Assembly (NCBI GenBank): GCA_009835735.1
Contig: VXWX01000010.1
Location: forward strand, 21,824 to 85,823
DNA length: 64,000 nt
Reading direction: 5' to 3'
Origin: Acidimicrobiaceae bacterium
Lineage (GTDB): Bacteria > Actinomycetota > Acidimicrobiia > Acidimicrobiales > Aldehydirespiratoraceae
In this document: positions 18,957-28,474 of the stretch, in pieces
Position numbering within the stretch: position 1 is the first letter of the stretch
Layout of the letters: each line of letters begins with the position of its first letter
Program-made: the position numbers and the translations under genes
The notes under the pieces: generated by a model
Database searches by the model: none
What the model was told of the DNA's origin: nothing
The model's input: only the letters and a program-made list of their open reading frames with translations

Positions 18957-21122
18957 ATGATGGACAACCATCAGGCTCACCAGAGCGTCCGCGAGGCGGT
19001 GGAGCGCACCCAGCAGTACTTCCTGCGCACCCAGCGCGATGACGGCTGCTGGTGGGGGGAGCTCGAGTCCAACCCCACCATCGAGGCCGAGTACATCATG
19101 CTCACCCGCTTCCTCGGATCCGACGAGGGCGACCGGACCGGACGGGTGGCCGCCGACATCCGCCGCCGCCAGCAGCCCGACGGCTCCTGGCGCATGTACT
19201 TCGGCGCGCCCGGAGACCTCAGCACCACCATCGAGTGCTACTTCGCCCTCAAGCTGGCCGGCGACCCGCCCGACGCGCCCCACATGGCCCAGGCCCGGGC
19301 CTTCATCATCGAGAACGGCGGCATCCCCAAATCCCGGGTGTTCACCAAGATCTGGCTGGCCCTGTTCGGTCAATGGGACTGGAGGGCGACCCCGTCCATG
19401 CCCCCCGAGATCATGCTGCTGCCGAAGTGGGCGCCCTTCAACATCTACCGGTTCTCCAGCTGGGCCCGGGCCACCATCGTGCCGATGACCATCGTGTTGA
19501 CCCTCAAACCGACCCGCCCGCCGCCCGCCGGCGCCGGGATCGAGGAGCTGCGCCGCGACGGCCCCGAAGCGCTGGCCGTGTCGCGTTTCAAGCCCAACCC
19601 GCTGTCGGTGCAGGGCGGGTTCCTGCTCATGGACCGCGCCCTGCGCCTGTGGCGGGGGCTGCGCCTGGTCCCCGGCCGCAGGCGGGCGCTGCGGGCCGCG
19701 GTCGACTGGATCGTCTCGCACCAGGAGGGCGACGGCTCGTGGGGCGGCATCCAGCCGCCGTGGGTGTACTCGCTGATCGCGTTGAGCGCCCTCGGACACC
19801 CGCTCGACCATCCCGTGCTGGCCAAGGGGCTCCAGGGCTTCCGCAACGAGTGGAGCCTGCCGTCGCCCGACGGCGCCGCGCTGAGGGTCCAGGCCTGCCT
19901 GTCGCCCGCATGGGACACCGCGCTGGCCATGCGCGGGCTGATGGACTCCGGAGTGTCCCCCGACCACCCCGCCATCCAGCGGGCCGCCGAATGGCTGGTG
20001 GGCAAGGAGGTGCGCTACGCGGGCGACTGGGCGGTCAAGAGGCCCCACCTCGAGCCCAGCGGCTGGGCCTTCGGGTTCGACAACGTCAACTACCCCGACA
20101 TCGACGACTCGTCAGTGATCGTCGCCAACCTCGCCCTCACCAACCTCGCCGACCGGGCCAGCGACTCGGCCAAGGAGGCCACCATCGACCGCGCCGTGGA
20201 CTGGCTCACCGGAATGCAGTCCTCCAACGGCGGTTGGGCCGCCTTCGACTACAACAACGACTCCCGCTCGGTCACCAAGATCCCGTTCGCCGACTTCGGA
20301 GAGGTGCTCGACCCGCCCAGCGCCGACATCACCGCCCACATGCTCGAGATGTACGGGATCCTCGGCTACTCACGGTGGCATCCAGCGGTGAGGCGGGGAC
20401 TCCACTACCTGTGGCAGCAACAGGAACCCGACGGCTCCTGGTTCGGGCGGTGGGGAGTGAACTACCTGTACGGGACCGGTGCCGTGCTCCCCGCGCTGGA
20501 GGCCCTCGGCGTCGACATGGCCCAGCCCGCGGTGCGCAAGGCCGTGCAGTGGCTCGTCGACACCCAGAACCCCGACGGCGGATGGGGCGAAACGTGCGAG
20601 AGCTATGTGGACCCCACCCTCAGCGGCCAAGGCGACAGCACCGCCTCCCAGACCGCCTGGGCCCTCATCGCGCTCATCGCCGCCGGCGAAGCGGCCGGCG
20701 AGCCCGTCACCAGAGGCATCGAGTTCCTGGTGGCCACCCAGCAGGCCGACGGCACCTGGGACGAGCCGCAGTTCACCGGCACCGGCTTCCCAGGCTACGG
20801 CCACGGCGACAGGCCCACCAAGAAGGGGGCTCCCGCCGACAGCCTCCAGGGCGCAGAGATGGGCGCCGCCTTCATGATCAACTACCACCTGTACCGGAAC
20901 TACTTCCCGCTGTGGGCCCTGGGCCGCTACCTCGCAGCAGTCGCACCGAGAGTCGCCCAAGCCGTACCCCTAGGGCGCACCGAGACCGAAACAGACAAGT
21001 CACCCAACGCCATACAAGAGGTGATTGACTTACCTACAGGACCTAGCCGCCGGGCACGGCGCCAGCGATCACCAATGGGAAGTCATCGCGCAGTTCACCG
21101 ACCTACAGCACCGCCCCCTTGA
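18957..21122 (+). CDS. shc: Squalene-hopene cyclase
   Basis: Catalytic DxDD (NYPDIDDSSV) and multiple QW repeats (QEPDGSWFGRWGVNYLYGTG; QNPDGGWGE). Confidence 0.95.
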   Translation: MMDNHQAHQSVREAVERTQQYFLRTQRDDGCWWGELESNPTIEAEYIMLTRFLGSDEGDRTGRVAADIRRRQQPDGSWRMYFGAPGDLSTTIECYFALKLAGDPPDAPHMAQARAFIIENGGIPKSRVFTKIWLALFGQWDWRATPSMPPEIMLLPKWAPFNIYRFSSWARATIVPMTIVLTLKPTRPPPAGAGIEELRRDGPEALAVSRFKPNPLSVQGGFLLMDRALRLWRGLRLVPGRRRALRAAVDWIVSHQEGDGSWGGIQPPWVYSLIALSALGHPLDHPVLAKGLQGFRNEWSLPSPDGAALRVQACLSPAWDTALAMRGLMDSGVSPDHPAIQRAAEWLVGKEVRYAGDWAVKRPHLEPSGWAFGFDNVNYPDIDDSSVIVANLALTNLADRASDSAKEATIDRAVDWLTGMQSSNGGWAAFDYNNDSRSVTKIPFADFGEVLDPPSADITAHMLEMYGILGYSRWHPAVRRGLHYLWQQQEPDGSWFGRWGVNYLYGTGAVLPALEALGVDMAQPAVRKAVQWLVDTQNPDGGWGETCESYVDPTLSGQGDSTASQTAWALIALIAAGEAAGEPVTRGIEFLVATQQADGTWDEPQFTGTGFPGYGHGDRPTKKGAPADSLQGAEMGAAFMINYHLYRNYFPLWALGRYLAAVAPRVAQAVPLGRTETETDKSPNAIQEVIDLPTGPSRRARRQRSPMGSHRAVHRPTAPPP

Positions 21123-21278
21123 CGACGCCCTGCGCCTGTTCAAGTTGCCGTCGCCTGTGCCGATCCCGAGTCGGTACTGGCGCGCAATCAGAATGCGATC
21201 CGGACCTGGTGGCCGAGCGGTGAAGCCTCCGGCCCGCCGACATCTTCGCGGCATGCGCTTTGGCGGCGGACGCCGGAG

Positions 21279-22013
21279 CTAGTCGATAAGGCCTTCTGCA
21301 GTTGCCTTGTGCACGCCGGCGGCTCGGCCTGACACCCCGAGCTTGTCCCACAGCCTGGAAAGTTCGCGGTACATCGAGCGCTCTGAGTAGCCCATCTCCG
21401 ACGCCACGTCCGAGATCGCCGCCCCCGATGCGAGCTTCCCCAGCATCAGCCGCTCAGAGGCCTTCAGGGATTGAGGCGCCTCAGCATCAAGATACAGCTT
21501 CACCGCGACACAGGCGTCCTTCAGCCTGCGAGTGCCGCCCTTGGTGGTCAACGCAGCCAAGGCGTCCCAGTGGACAACCCTTGGAATGTCAGCCATCAGC
21601 TCCGGAGACACCGCCAGACCTGATCGGTCCGGCCGAGGCTCGCCCGACGCCAGCCAGTCCTCGATCGCGTCGGCAGCCTCGCGCATGTAGGCGGTGACGA
21701 TCGCCCAGTCCTCGGCCAACTCCGCGGGGATCAAACCCCCTGCCATGGCACTCAAGCTGTCACGGAACAGCTTTGCGATATCGCGCTGATATGTCCACGG
21801 CAAAGACTCGTTGTAGACGTGGACTGCCTCGCGGTGGTACTCGGCCCCCCAAGGCTCGCTGTGGGGGCCCTCGGGCACCCCGAAGCGATAACACTCCGAC
21901 ATGGCGTTAACGCCTCCGACCATACGACCACAAGCCAGACGGACACGCGCCAAAGCCAGACCTTCGCGCAGTTCGACGCCCACGGCGCCCACAATAGCCA
22001 GCAGGCAAACCAC
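21279..22013 (-). CDS. LuxR-type HTH domain protein
   Basis: C-terminal HTH ERLMLGKLASGAAISDVASEMGYSERSMYRELSRLWDKLGVSGRAAGVHKATAEGLID; start may be 21902. Confidence 0.65.
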   Translation of the reverse strand: MVCLLAIVGAVGVELREGLALARVRLACGRMVGGVNAMSECYRFGVPEGPHSEPWGAEYHREAVHVYNESLPWTYQRDIAKLFRDSLSAMAGGLIPAELAEDWAIVTAYMREAADAIEDWLASGEPRPDRSGLAVSPELMADIPRVVHWDALAALTTKGGTRRLKDACVAVKLYLDAEAPQSLKASERLMLGKLASGAAISDVASEMGYSERSMYRELSRLWDKLGVSGRAAGVHKATAEGLID

Positions 22014-22276
22014 ATTGCATAGAAGCAGACGGGACCACGAGCCTCACCCGGTATAGCGCAGGCTCTGGGGCTGCCCCTGGGTGTCGCGCGGTCCGGACAA
22101 TTGAAATCTCAAGCACATCACTACAGCATCCAAACACAATCTCCGATACTCTCGATACATGACCGCTGATTCATCCGCCGGTGACGGGCAGCGTCCCACC
22201 AACAGATACAACAGGCGCACCCGGCGAAGCTGCTGAGCGATGCGTGAAGTGTTGAGCGGCTGGTTCGGGCCGGTCG

Positions 22277-22609
22277 TTGACAGCGGCGGCCGCCGGGTCC
22301 GCTTCCGGGTTAGCCGCCCAGTACTCGCGCTGTACGCCGCTCAGTTCGACACGACCCACCACCACGACACCCACCGCATCTGCCGACGGCATCTACGAGA
22401 TCGACGCGTGCTGGTCAGCCGATCGCAGCCGCTACTACGTCGTAATCGGCGGCGTTGATGCCCGCGCCTACTGCGAAGTCCACATGACCCTCGAGGGGCG
22501 CCGCACCGGCGACTGGGGCAACGACTACTGGGGCGGAGGCCGAACCCAGGTCACCATCGACGTGCTCGTCCAACACGAAGCCGACGGCTACGAAGTCGAA
22601 TGTTCATGA
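22277..22609 (+). CDS. Hypothetical protein
   Basis: GIYEIDACWSADRSRYYVVIGGVDARAYCEVHMTLEGRRTG..; start uncertain. Confidence 0.4.
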   Translation: MTAAAAGSASGLAAQYSRCTPLSSTRPTTTTPTASADGIYEIDACWSADRSRYYVVIGGVDARAYCEVHMTLEGRRTGDWGNDYWGGGRTQVTIDVLVQHEADGYEVECS

Positions 22610-22797
22610 TGGCTGCTGCTGATCGGACAGGAACCATGCCTCGCACACCCGACGACCGCAGATGGGACGGCTGGGACGTCCCCGACTACCAGCCCACCGA
22701 AGACGAACTCAACGAACCCGTCGTCATCGACGCACCTACTCCCGAATCACTCGGCGAAGCACTCATGCGGCACAAGCCACGCCGCAAGAACCGATGA
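22600..22797 (+). CDS. Hypothetical small protein
   Basis: 65-aa ORF overlapping the previous ORF; MPRTPDDRRWDGWDVPDYQPTEDELNEPVVIDAP. Confidence 0.45.
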   Translation: MFMMAAADRTGTMPRTPDDRRWDGWDVPDYQPTEDELNEPVVIDAPTPESLGEALMRHKPRRKNR

Positions 22798-22827
22798 CCC
22801 GCTGCATCGAAGCTAGAACTCGGTGAA

Positions 22828-23061
22828 ATGGTCTCCGACGGCCAAGGCGGCATGGTGCCGGCCGACAACGTGGACGAACACGGCCAATGCACCAACGAAG
22901 CCCATCCGGACCTCACGATCTGTATACGCTGCGCCCGCTTCTACGCATCCGACGCGTTGGTTAGCTGGGATGAGCGTCGATCCCCAACGGTGACGATCTT
23001 GGCACCATCCGATATAGGCCCCCGATACTGTCAGCACGCGAGATCCATCGGATTCTTGTGA
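22828..23061 (+). CDS. Putative small Cys-rich protein
   Basis: C-x11-CIRC ... YCQH arrangement in 77 aa. Confidence 0.35.
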   Translation: MVSDGQGGMVPADNVDEHGQCTNEAHPDLTICIRCARFYASDALVSWDERRSPTVTILAPSDIGPRYCQHARSIGFL

Positions 23062-23409
23062 CCTATGTGATTGAGCAGTAGTGCATTGGCGTGCAACCCC
23101 ACGCCCTGGCCTCGGACGCGCGCTGAAGGAAGCTGTCGGCTAACCGAACCGGGCGTGCCTATTGCATGCTCCCATTGCAGCGCTGCCCAGCGAGCGCCTG
23201 TCGACTTCAGGGACTTCTCCTGATCTGCCAGTCGCGCCATTCGTCTGCGTCACAGCACAGAATGACCGAGTGTGTCGACTAGTCGAGGACGTGGCTCGGT
23301 CCAACATCTGCGGCGTCCCATACTGCGTCGTTGTGTCGCAGGTAATCCACTCCAAATCGTCTAGTCCGGCATGCCTCAAGAAGTACATCCCGTCGGCTCT
23401 GCCCCCGAC

Positions 23410-24570
23410 CTATGCGATGTAGTCGTTCCATTGCTGCATCAGCGTGCGGCGGCGCTCGAGCATGTCAGAGCGAGCGTATGCGCCCTCGACGCCCGCAACG
23501 GCGTGGCCCAGTGCCATCTCGGCGAGGTCTCGGGGCACGCCGGCATCTGAGCACCACGAACGGAACGTGGCTCGCAGCCCGTGCGCTGAGCTTGGGATAT
23601 CGAGGTCGCGCAGCAGCTTCACGTAGGTGTTCTCTGACACCGCTCGCCCCGTCACCGGCGACGGGAACACCAGCGCGTCGACGGTGGTGCCGTTGCGGGC
23701 TTCGGTGAGCACCTCAACAGCTCGTTTGCTGAGTGGCACGCGGAACTGTGTGCTGGTCTTGTAGCGGGCTGCGGGGATGGTCCACACCGCGGTGTCGAGG
23801 TCGAACTCGTCCCAGGTGGCACAGCGGACCTCGCCGGGTCGGGTCGCGGTCAAAGCCAGCAGCTCAAGAGCCAGCTTGGTGGCTGCGGCTGCGGCTGATG
23901 CGCGGACCATTTGGAGCGCGTAGGGGAGGTCGCTGTGGTGCAGCGCCCGCTGGTGGTTGGTGCGGTGGCGCAGTTTGGGCATCGCGGCCACAGCCGCCGC
24001 GGTGGGGTCGCTCTCTCGTAGGCCGCGGCCCATCGCGTATTTCATGGTGGTGGAGATCCGTTGTGCGGTTCTGCGGGCGAGTTCGGGGCGGTCCCACACC
24101 CGGTCAAGCACCGCCACCACATCGGCTGCGGCCACCTCTGCGACTGGCATCGGCCCGATCGTGGCGTCGATGTGGTTCGCCAGCAGTGACCGCCACGACT
24201 GTTCGGTGTTGCTGGTGGGCTTCCAGTTGGTGCGGTGCAACTCGATCACCGACACCATCGCGTCTGAGAAGGTCACCGCGTGGCGTCGGCGCGGGTCGCG
24301 TCCCTCCTCCACGGCCTGGCGGTTGGCCAGCGCCCGCTCACGCGCCAGCGCCAACGACACCGCCGGATAGGCGCCCAGCCCGAGGCTCACGACCCGGCCC
24401 CCGATGCGGATGCGCTGGGCCCAGGTCTTTGACCAGCGGCCGTTCACGGTCGGCTTCACCAGTAGGCTCAGCCCATGTCCGCCTCTGCCGTCTCCGTAGC
24501 GACCGGCCCGGTTGATGGTGCGCACGAAGGCCGCGGTCAGCACCTTCGGACGGGAGGAACTCGAACTCAT
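23410..24570 (-). CDS. Tyrosine recombinase / phage-type (P4-like) integrase
   Basis: N-terminal DUF4102-like (GHGLSLLVKPTVNGRWSKTWAQRIRIGGRVVSLGLGAYPAVSLALARERA) and catalytic region (LTATRPGEVRCATWDEFD...HGLRATFRSWCSDAGVPRDLAEMALGHA). Confidence 0.95.
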   Translation of the reverse strand: MSSSSSRPKVLTAAFVRTINRAGRYGDGRGGHGLSLLVKPTVNGRWSKTWAQRIRIGGRVVSLGLGAYPAVSLALARERALANRQAVEEGRDPRRRHAVTFSDAMVSVIELHRTNWKPTSNTEQSWRSLLANHIDATIGPMPVAEVAAADVVAVLDRVWDRPELARRTAQRISTTMKYAMGRGLRESDPTAAAVAAMPKLRHRTNHQRALHHSDLPYALQMVRASAAAAATKLALELLALTATRPGEVRCATWDEFDLDTAVWTIPAARYKTSTQFRVPLSKRAVEVLTEARNGTTVDALVFPSPVTGRAVSENTYVKLLRDLDIPSSAHGLRATFRSWCSDAGVPRDLAEMALGHAVAGVEGAYARSDMLERRRTLMQQWNDYIA

Positions 24571-24758
24571 GGCTACCCTTCATGTTACCACTTTTCGTCT
24601 GGCATTGTACGCTACAGCGTGGCACACGCCGGCACAAACACATGGGCATTAAATACCTCTGACGTGGGCTTTGACCTCCTACTTTTAGCCCGTCACAGCC
24701 CGGCATGGCACCACCTGTCACAGTAGGGTATGAGTCCTGTCTCGGGCTCAGAAGAGAC

Positions 24759-24808
24759 CTGGTTCGGAACCAGCCCCCTGAACCGTGGTCCAATGGTGGA
24801 ACAGGTTC
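24759..24808 (+). promoter_or_regulatory. Two GTTC/GAAC palindromes upstream of an SDR gene
   Basis: CTGGTTC-G-GAACCAG at 24759-24773; GAAC-AG-GTTC at 24799-24808. Confidence 0.5.
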
Positions 24809-24842
24809 TGTGTTCTTCTGACGAAGAGAAACGAGATCATCA

Positions 24843-25810
24843 TGCCGCGGAAGAAACTCGCAATCGATGAGGCGACCCGTTCGAAGGACCTCACTGGCAA
24901 GACCTACATCGTTACCGGCGCGAACTCCGGCATCGGCCTCGAGACCACCCGCCAGCTCGTGAAGCAGGCGGGCCATGTGGTCATGGCCTGCCGCCGGACC
25001 GAGGCCGCCGAGGAGGCGGCTCGGAGCTTCGCCGGCCTCCGCGGAACGTATGAGGTCATGCGGCTCGACCTCGCTGACCTCCAGTCGGTTCGCGAGTTCG
25101 TCGCCGCGTTCACCGCCAAGCACGACCGCCTCGACGGGCTCGCGTGCAACGCCGGCATGGTGAACATGCGCGGTGACCTCCAGTGCACCAAGGACGGATT
25201 CGAGTCGACCATCGGAGTGAGCTACTTCGGCCACTTCCTGCTGACCGAACTCCTCCTCGACACACTCCAGGCGACCGCGCCCTCGCGAATGGCGATCGTG
25301 TCGTCGGTCGTCCACGCCGGAAGCCCCAGGAACCGGCCGCAGCTGGTACTCGACGACCTCAACTACGAGCGGCGCGACTTCAGCAACATGCGTGCCTACG
25401 GCGAGGCGAAGGTGGCGACGGTCCTCTACGCCAGGGAACTCGCCGAGCGGCTGACGGGCACCGGCGTCTCGACGTTCTCTGTCCACCCCGGATGGGCCCG
25501 TTCCAACTTCGGGTCGGGCGGCAGCCTGCCGATGCGCGTCGCCATGACGATCATGCGCCCTTTGACCCGGTTGGTGTCCGACAGCAACGAGGAGTCGGCC
25601 CAGACGACAATCCACTGCCTCTTGTCGGACGACGCACCCCGGCACTCCGGCGCCTACTTCAGCCAGTGGAGCATCCTCTACCGCGACAAGGAGTGCCGGG
25701 CTGGCGGCTGGCCCATGGAGACCCCGAACCCGAACGCCAAGAACATGGACACCGCACGGCGGCTAGTCGCCATCAGCTACGACCTCGTCGGGCTGGCCAA
25801 GCCCTCATGA
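24843..25810 (+). CDS. Short-chain dehydrogenase (retinol-dehydrogenase-like SDR)
   Basis: DLTGKTYIVTGANSGIGLETTRQLV, NAGMV; start at MPRKKLAID. Confidence 0.85.
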
Positions 25811-25878
25811 CCTAGCCGGGATCACGGACTATCGAATGGCCCAGTTGAAGGGGGCTCACCCCGCGGCTGGGATGCGGG

Positions 25879-26658
25879 TCACGCTGGCACCGTCGATAGC
25901 AAGGCCGCGGCGAAGGCGGACGCGGTCGCTTCCAGGGGCACTCTGCCGTTCTGGATGACCTCGACTCGCGACGCGTTCATGTGCAGCTGCAGGACTGCTG
26001 TGTGCGGGCTGGCGAAAGGATCAGCGCTGTGTTCGACGAGCGTCACGGGACAGCGGACCCGGTTGGCGACGTTCTCCATCCGGTACCGTCCGACGGCTCG
26101 ATGGCCCGCTGCAGGGTCGTCCGCTCGAAGAGCGTCACTGACGAACCGGGTCAGCTGATCGGTGCTGCCGCCATAGAAGGGCGCTCGCTGGTTCCACAGG
26201 TCCAGCAGATGTGAGCCGTCCGACCGGGGCTCCACGGTGTCGATCGGCTGCTTGCCGGCCCGACGCGCCCGCTCGGTGCCATCGATCCACGGCGTCGATG
26301 ACAGGACCAAGCGATCGACGAGATGGGGATGGCGGGCCGCCAGCTCGACGGCCACTACCCCGCCGGTGTGATGGCCGCACACCGGCATCGGGCTGCGGCC
26401 CGACTGCTCGATGACAGCTGCCGCCGCGGCGGCGTAGTTCTCGATCGACGGTCCGTCCGGATGCTGGTCGGAGGAACCCATGCCTGGGAGGTCCATCGCG
26501 ATCAAGTGGAGGCGGTCTTCCAGCGCGATCATCACTTCGCGGAACTCGTCCCAGCTTCTCGGAGTCTGGTGGAGCAGCAGCACGCACGGGCCCCGGCCCG
26601 CCTCTGCCACGTGGATCTGGCCTGACGGTCCGTCGATGTAGCGCCTGACGATGCTCAT
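25879..26658 (-). CDS. Alpha/beta hydrolase fold protein with GHHTGG at the nucleophile elbow
   Basis: VLLLHQTPRSWDEFREVM..., VCGHHTGGVVAVELAARHPHLVDRLVLSS. Confidence 0.85.
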   Translation of the reverse strand: MSIVRRYIDGPSGQIHVAEAGRGPCVLLLHQTPRSWDEFREVMIALEDRLHLIAMDLPGMGSSDQHPDGPSIENYAAAAAAVIEQSGRSPMPVCGHHTGGVVAVELAARHPHLVDRLVLSSTPWIDGTERARRAGKQPIDTVEPRSDGSHLLDLWNQRAPFYGGSTDQLTRFVSDALRADDPAAGHRAVGRYRMENVANRVRCPVTLVEHSADPFASPHTAVLQLHMNASRVEVIQNGRVPLEATASAFAAALLSTVPA

Positions 26659-26661
26659 CGC

Positions 26662-27516
26662 CTACGGGTGCGATGCGATGAAGTCGATGCTGAGGCGGTT
26701 GTACTCCTCGGCGTGCTCGTGCTGGGGCCAGTGTCCGCAGTTGTTGAAGATCTTCAGCTCAGACCCCTCGACAAGCTCGTGCATCCTCTGAGCTTCGGGC
26801 ACGTCGCCGAAGGGGTTCTGGCTGCCCCAGACGATCAGCGTGGGAGCGGCGATGCGTTGCAGGCGCTCGGGTCGCATGAGGTTGCGCTGGCGGACGTCCA
26901 TCTCTTGCAGGCACAGCAGGTTGTGGAGGTTCTGCTGGAACTCGGACTGGTGGTAGATGCGGTAGCGGATCTCGACCAGCTCCTCCGAGACGTCCCGCTC
27001 GCCGTCGTGCATCAGCAGATGCAGGCGGTCACGGGTCAGGGCGACATCGTCTTCAAGGGCGGCTCTGGTCGTGGTGGCCTTGATGCGTTCCATCACCTCG
27101 GGATTGGCCTTGGTGCCTCCCGCCGCCACGAGCTGAAGAGTCTGGACCCGATCGGGCTGCTCGCTGGCCAGCCATCCGGCTGTCCATCCGCCCAGCGACT
27201 CGCCGACGAGATGGGCTCGAGCGATGCCCATCGCGTCGAGATAGCCGACCAGGTGCTCCACGTACCGTGGGATCTCGTAGGGGTAGTCGGGCTTGGCCGT
27301 GTACCCGTGGCCGAGGGCGTCGATGGCGTGGCAGCGCAGACCGGCGGAGACATGGGGCACGAAGTTACGGGAGAAGGCCTCCAAGTGGCCGCTGGTCCCG
27401 TGGAGGAACACCACGTCGGCCCCTTCACCCGCGATGAGCGCCCTCGTCGGCACGCCGGCGGCTTCGACGGTCCTCACCTCGAAGTCGATTCCGGTCAGAT
27501 CAGTCCAAACGGTCAC
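26662..27516 (-). CDS. Alpha/beta hydrolase (meta-cleavage-product-hydrolase-like)
   Basis: DVVFLHGTSGHLEAFSRNFVP...AHLVGESLGGWTAGWLA...NNCGHWPQHEHAEEYN; GTG start at 27516. Confidence 0.8.
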   Translation of the reverse strand: MTVWTDLTGIDFEVRTVEAAGVPTRALIAGEGADVVFLHGTSGHLEAFSRNFVPHVSAGLRCHAIDALGHGYTAKPDYPYEIPRYVEHLVGYLDAMGIARAHLVGESLGGWTAGWLASEQPDRVQTLQLVAAGGTKANPEVMERIKATTTRAALEDDVALTRDRLHLLMHDGERDVSEELVEIRYRIYHQSEFQQNLHNLLCLQEMDVRQRNLMRPERLQRIAAPTLIVWGSQNPFGDVPEAQRMHELVEGSELKIFNNCGHWPQHEHAEEYNRLSIDFIASHP

Positions 27517-28474
27517 GGTCGTCCTCCTGTTCGCTCGACGGATCGTCGGGGGTGAAGACGGCGACGGCCATGCCGGTGAGCCATTCCGGCACGGCCGCAT
27601 AGGACAGAACGTCGCCTTTGGCCGAGCCGACCGCGGCTCGCATGGCCAGCCACGCCCTGATCTCATTGCCGCCGTTGCCGGCCGCGGCTACGAGTGCTCG
27701 GTTGCCGAGCTGCTGGGCGAACGTCTCGTGTTCGCCGGCGACCAGGCTGGCCAGGAACGCCTGGTCGAAACCGCTGTTGATGACGGCGGGCGAATCGAGG
27801 ATGATCCGGCGCCGGCGCGACTCGTTCGTGGACCAGCCGGTGCGGGCCTGCCGCCACGACTCGACGAGGAACCGGTCGTCGTCGGTGCTGGGGCTCGACC
27901 AGTCGGGGAAGGGCAGCGTGTGGCTGAGGCCGCCCGTGGCGATCATCACCACTCGCCTGTCGCCCGGCAGGGCGTGGGCGGCGGACCTGAGCGCGTGTCC
28001 GAACCGGCAGGTCCTGAGCAGGGTCGGCAGTGGCGGTGCGAAGACGTTGATGACGACGGCCACCACGGGAACGCCTTCAGGCAACAGGTACTGGATGGCG
28101 TGGCTGATGCCGTGGTCCACCATCAGCTCGGTGGAGAAGGCCATGTCGATTCCACCGTCGACGAGCCGCTCGCAGAGTCGCAGCGCGGCCGGCGGGTCGG
28201 TGATCTGCGGGCCGGCCGGAGTGCCGTGCTCGCCCGTGCCGATCAGGTCCCCCACCCCGATCGTGAAAGCGGGCATGAGGTCCAGGCCCGTGCCTCTGAA
28301 GTGGTTGGAGCCGACTATCACCGCGAGGTCCGGGGCCCGATGTTCGAGCCGCCCGCTGGCGTCGCTCAGGGCGTCGCGGAATTGACGGGCCCGGTCGAGG
28401 TGGGCCACCTCGTCCCAGCGGGTGTTCATGAGAGTGGTGTGCGACGCGCCCACACCGAGCACGACCCGGCTCAT
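27500..28474 (-). CDS. Class III (LigB-type) extradiol ring-cleavage dioxygenase family protein
   Basis: GVGASHTTLMNTRW..., DLAVIVGSNHFR..., MVDHGISHAIQYLLP..., VMIATGGLSHTLP. Confidence 0.8.
   Translation of the reverse strand: MSRVVLGVGASHTTLMNTRWDEVAHLDRARQFRDALSDASGRLEHRAPDLAVIVGSNHFRGTGLDLMPAFTIGVGDLIGTGEHGTPAGPQITDPPAALRLCERLVDGGIDMAFSTELMVDHGISHAIQYLLPEGVPVVAVVINVFAPPLPTLLRTCRFGHALRSAAHALPGDRRVVMIATGGLSHTLPFPDWSSPSTDDDRFLVESWRQARTGWSTNESRRRRIILDSPAVINSGFDQAFLASLVAGEHETFAQQLGNRALVAAAGNGGNEIRAWLAMRAAVGSAKGDVLSYAAVPEWLTGMAVAVFTPDDPSSEQEDDRDRLD

Noticed and set aside
18579-21122. 847-aa ORF start for squalene-hopene cyclase
   Set aside because: The first ~126 codons overlap hpnA in another frame and lack SHC similarity; ATG at 18957 is the sensible start.
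24571-24842. tRNA gene or att site beside the integrase
   Set aside because: The ggttcggaacc segment recalls a T-loop, but no acceptor/anticodon arms or CCA-adjacent pairing could be built; att sites could not be defined from this window.
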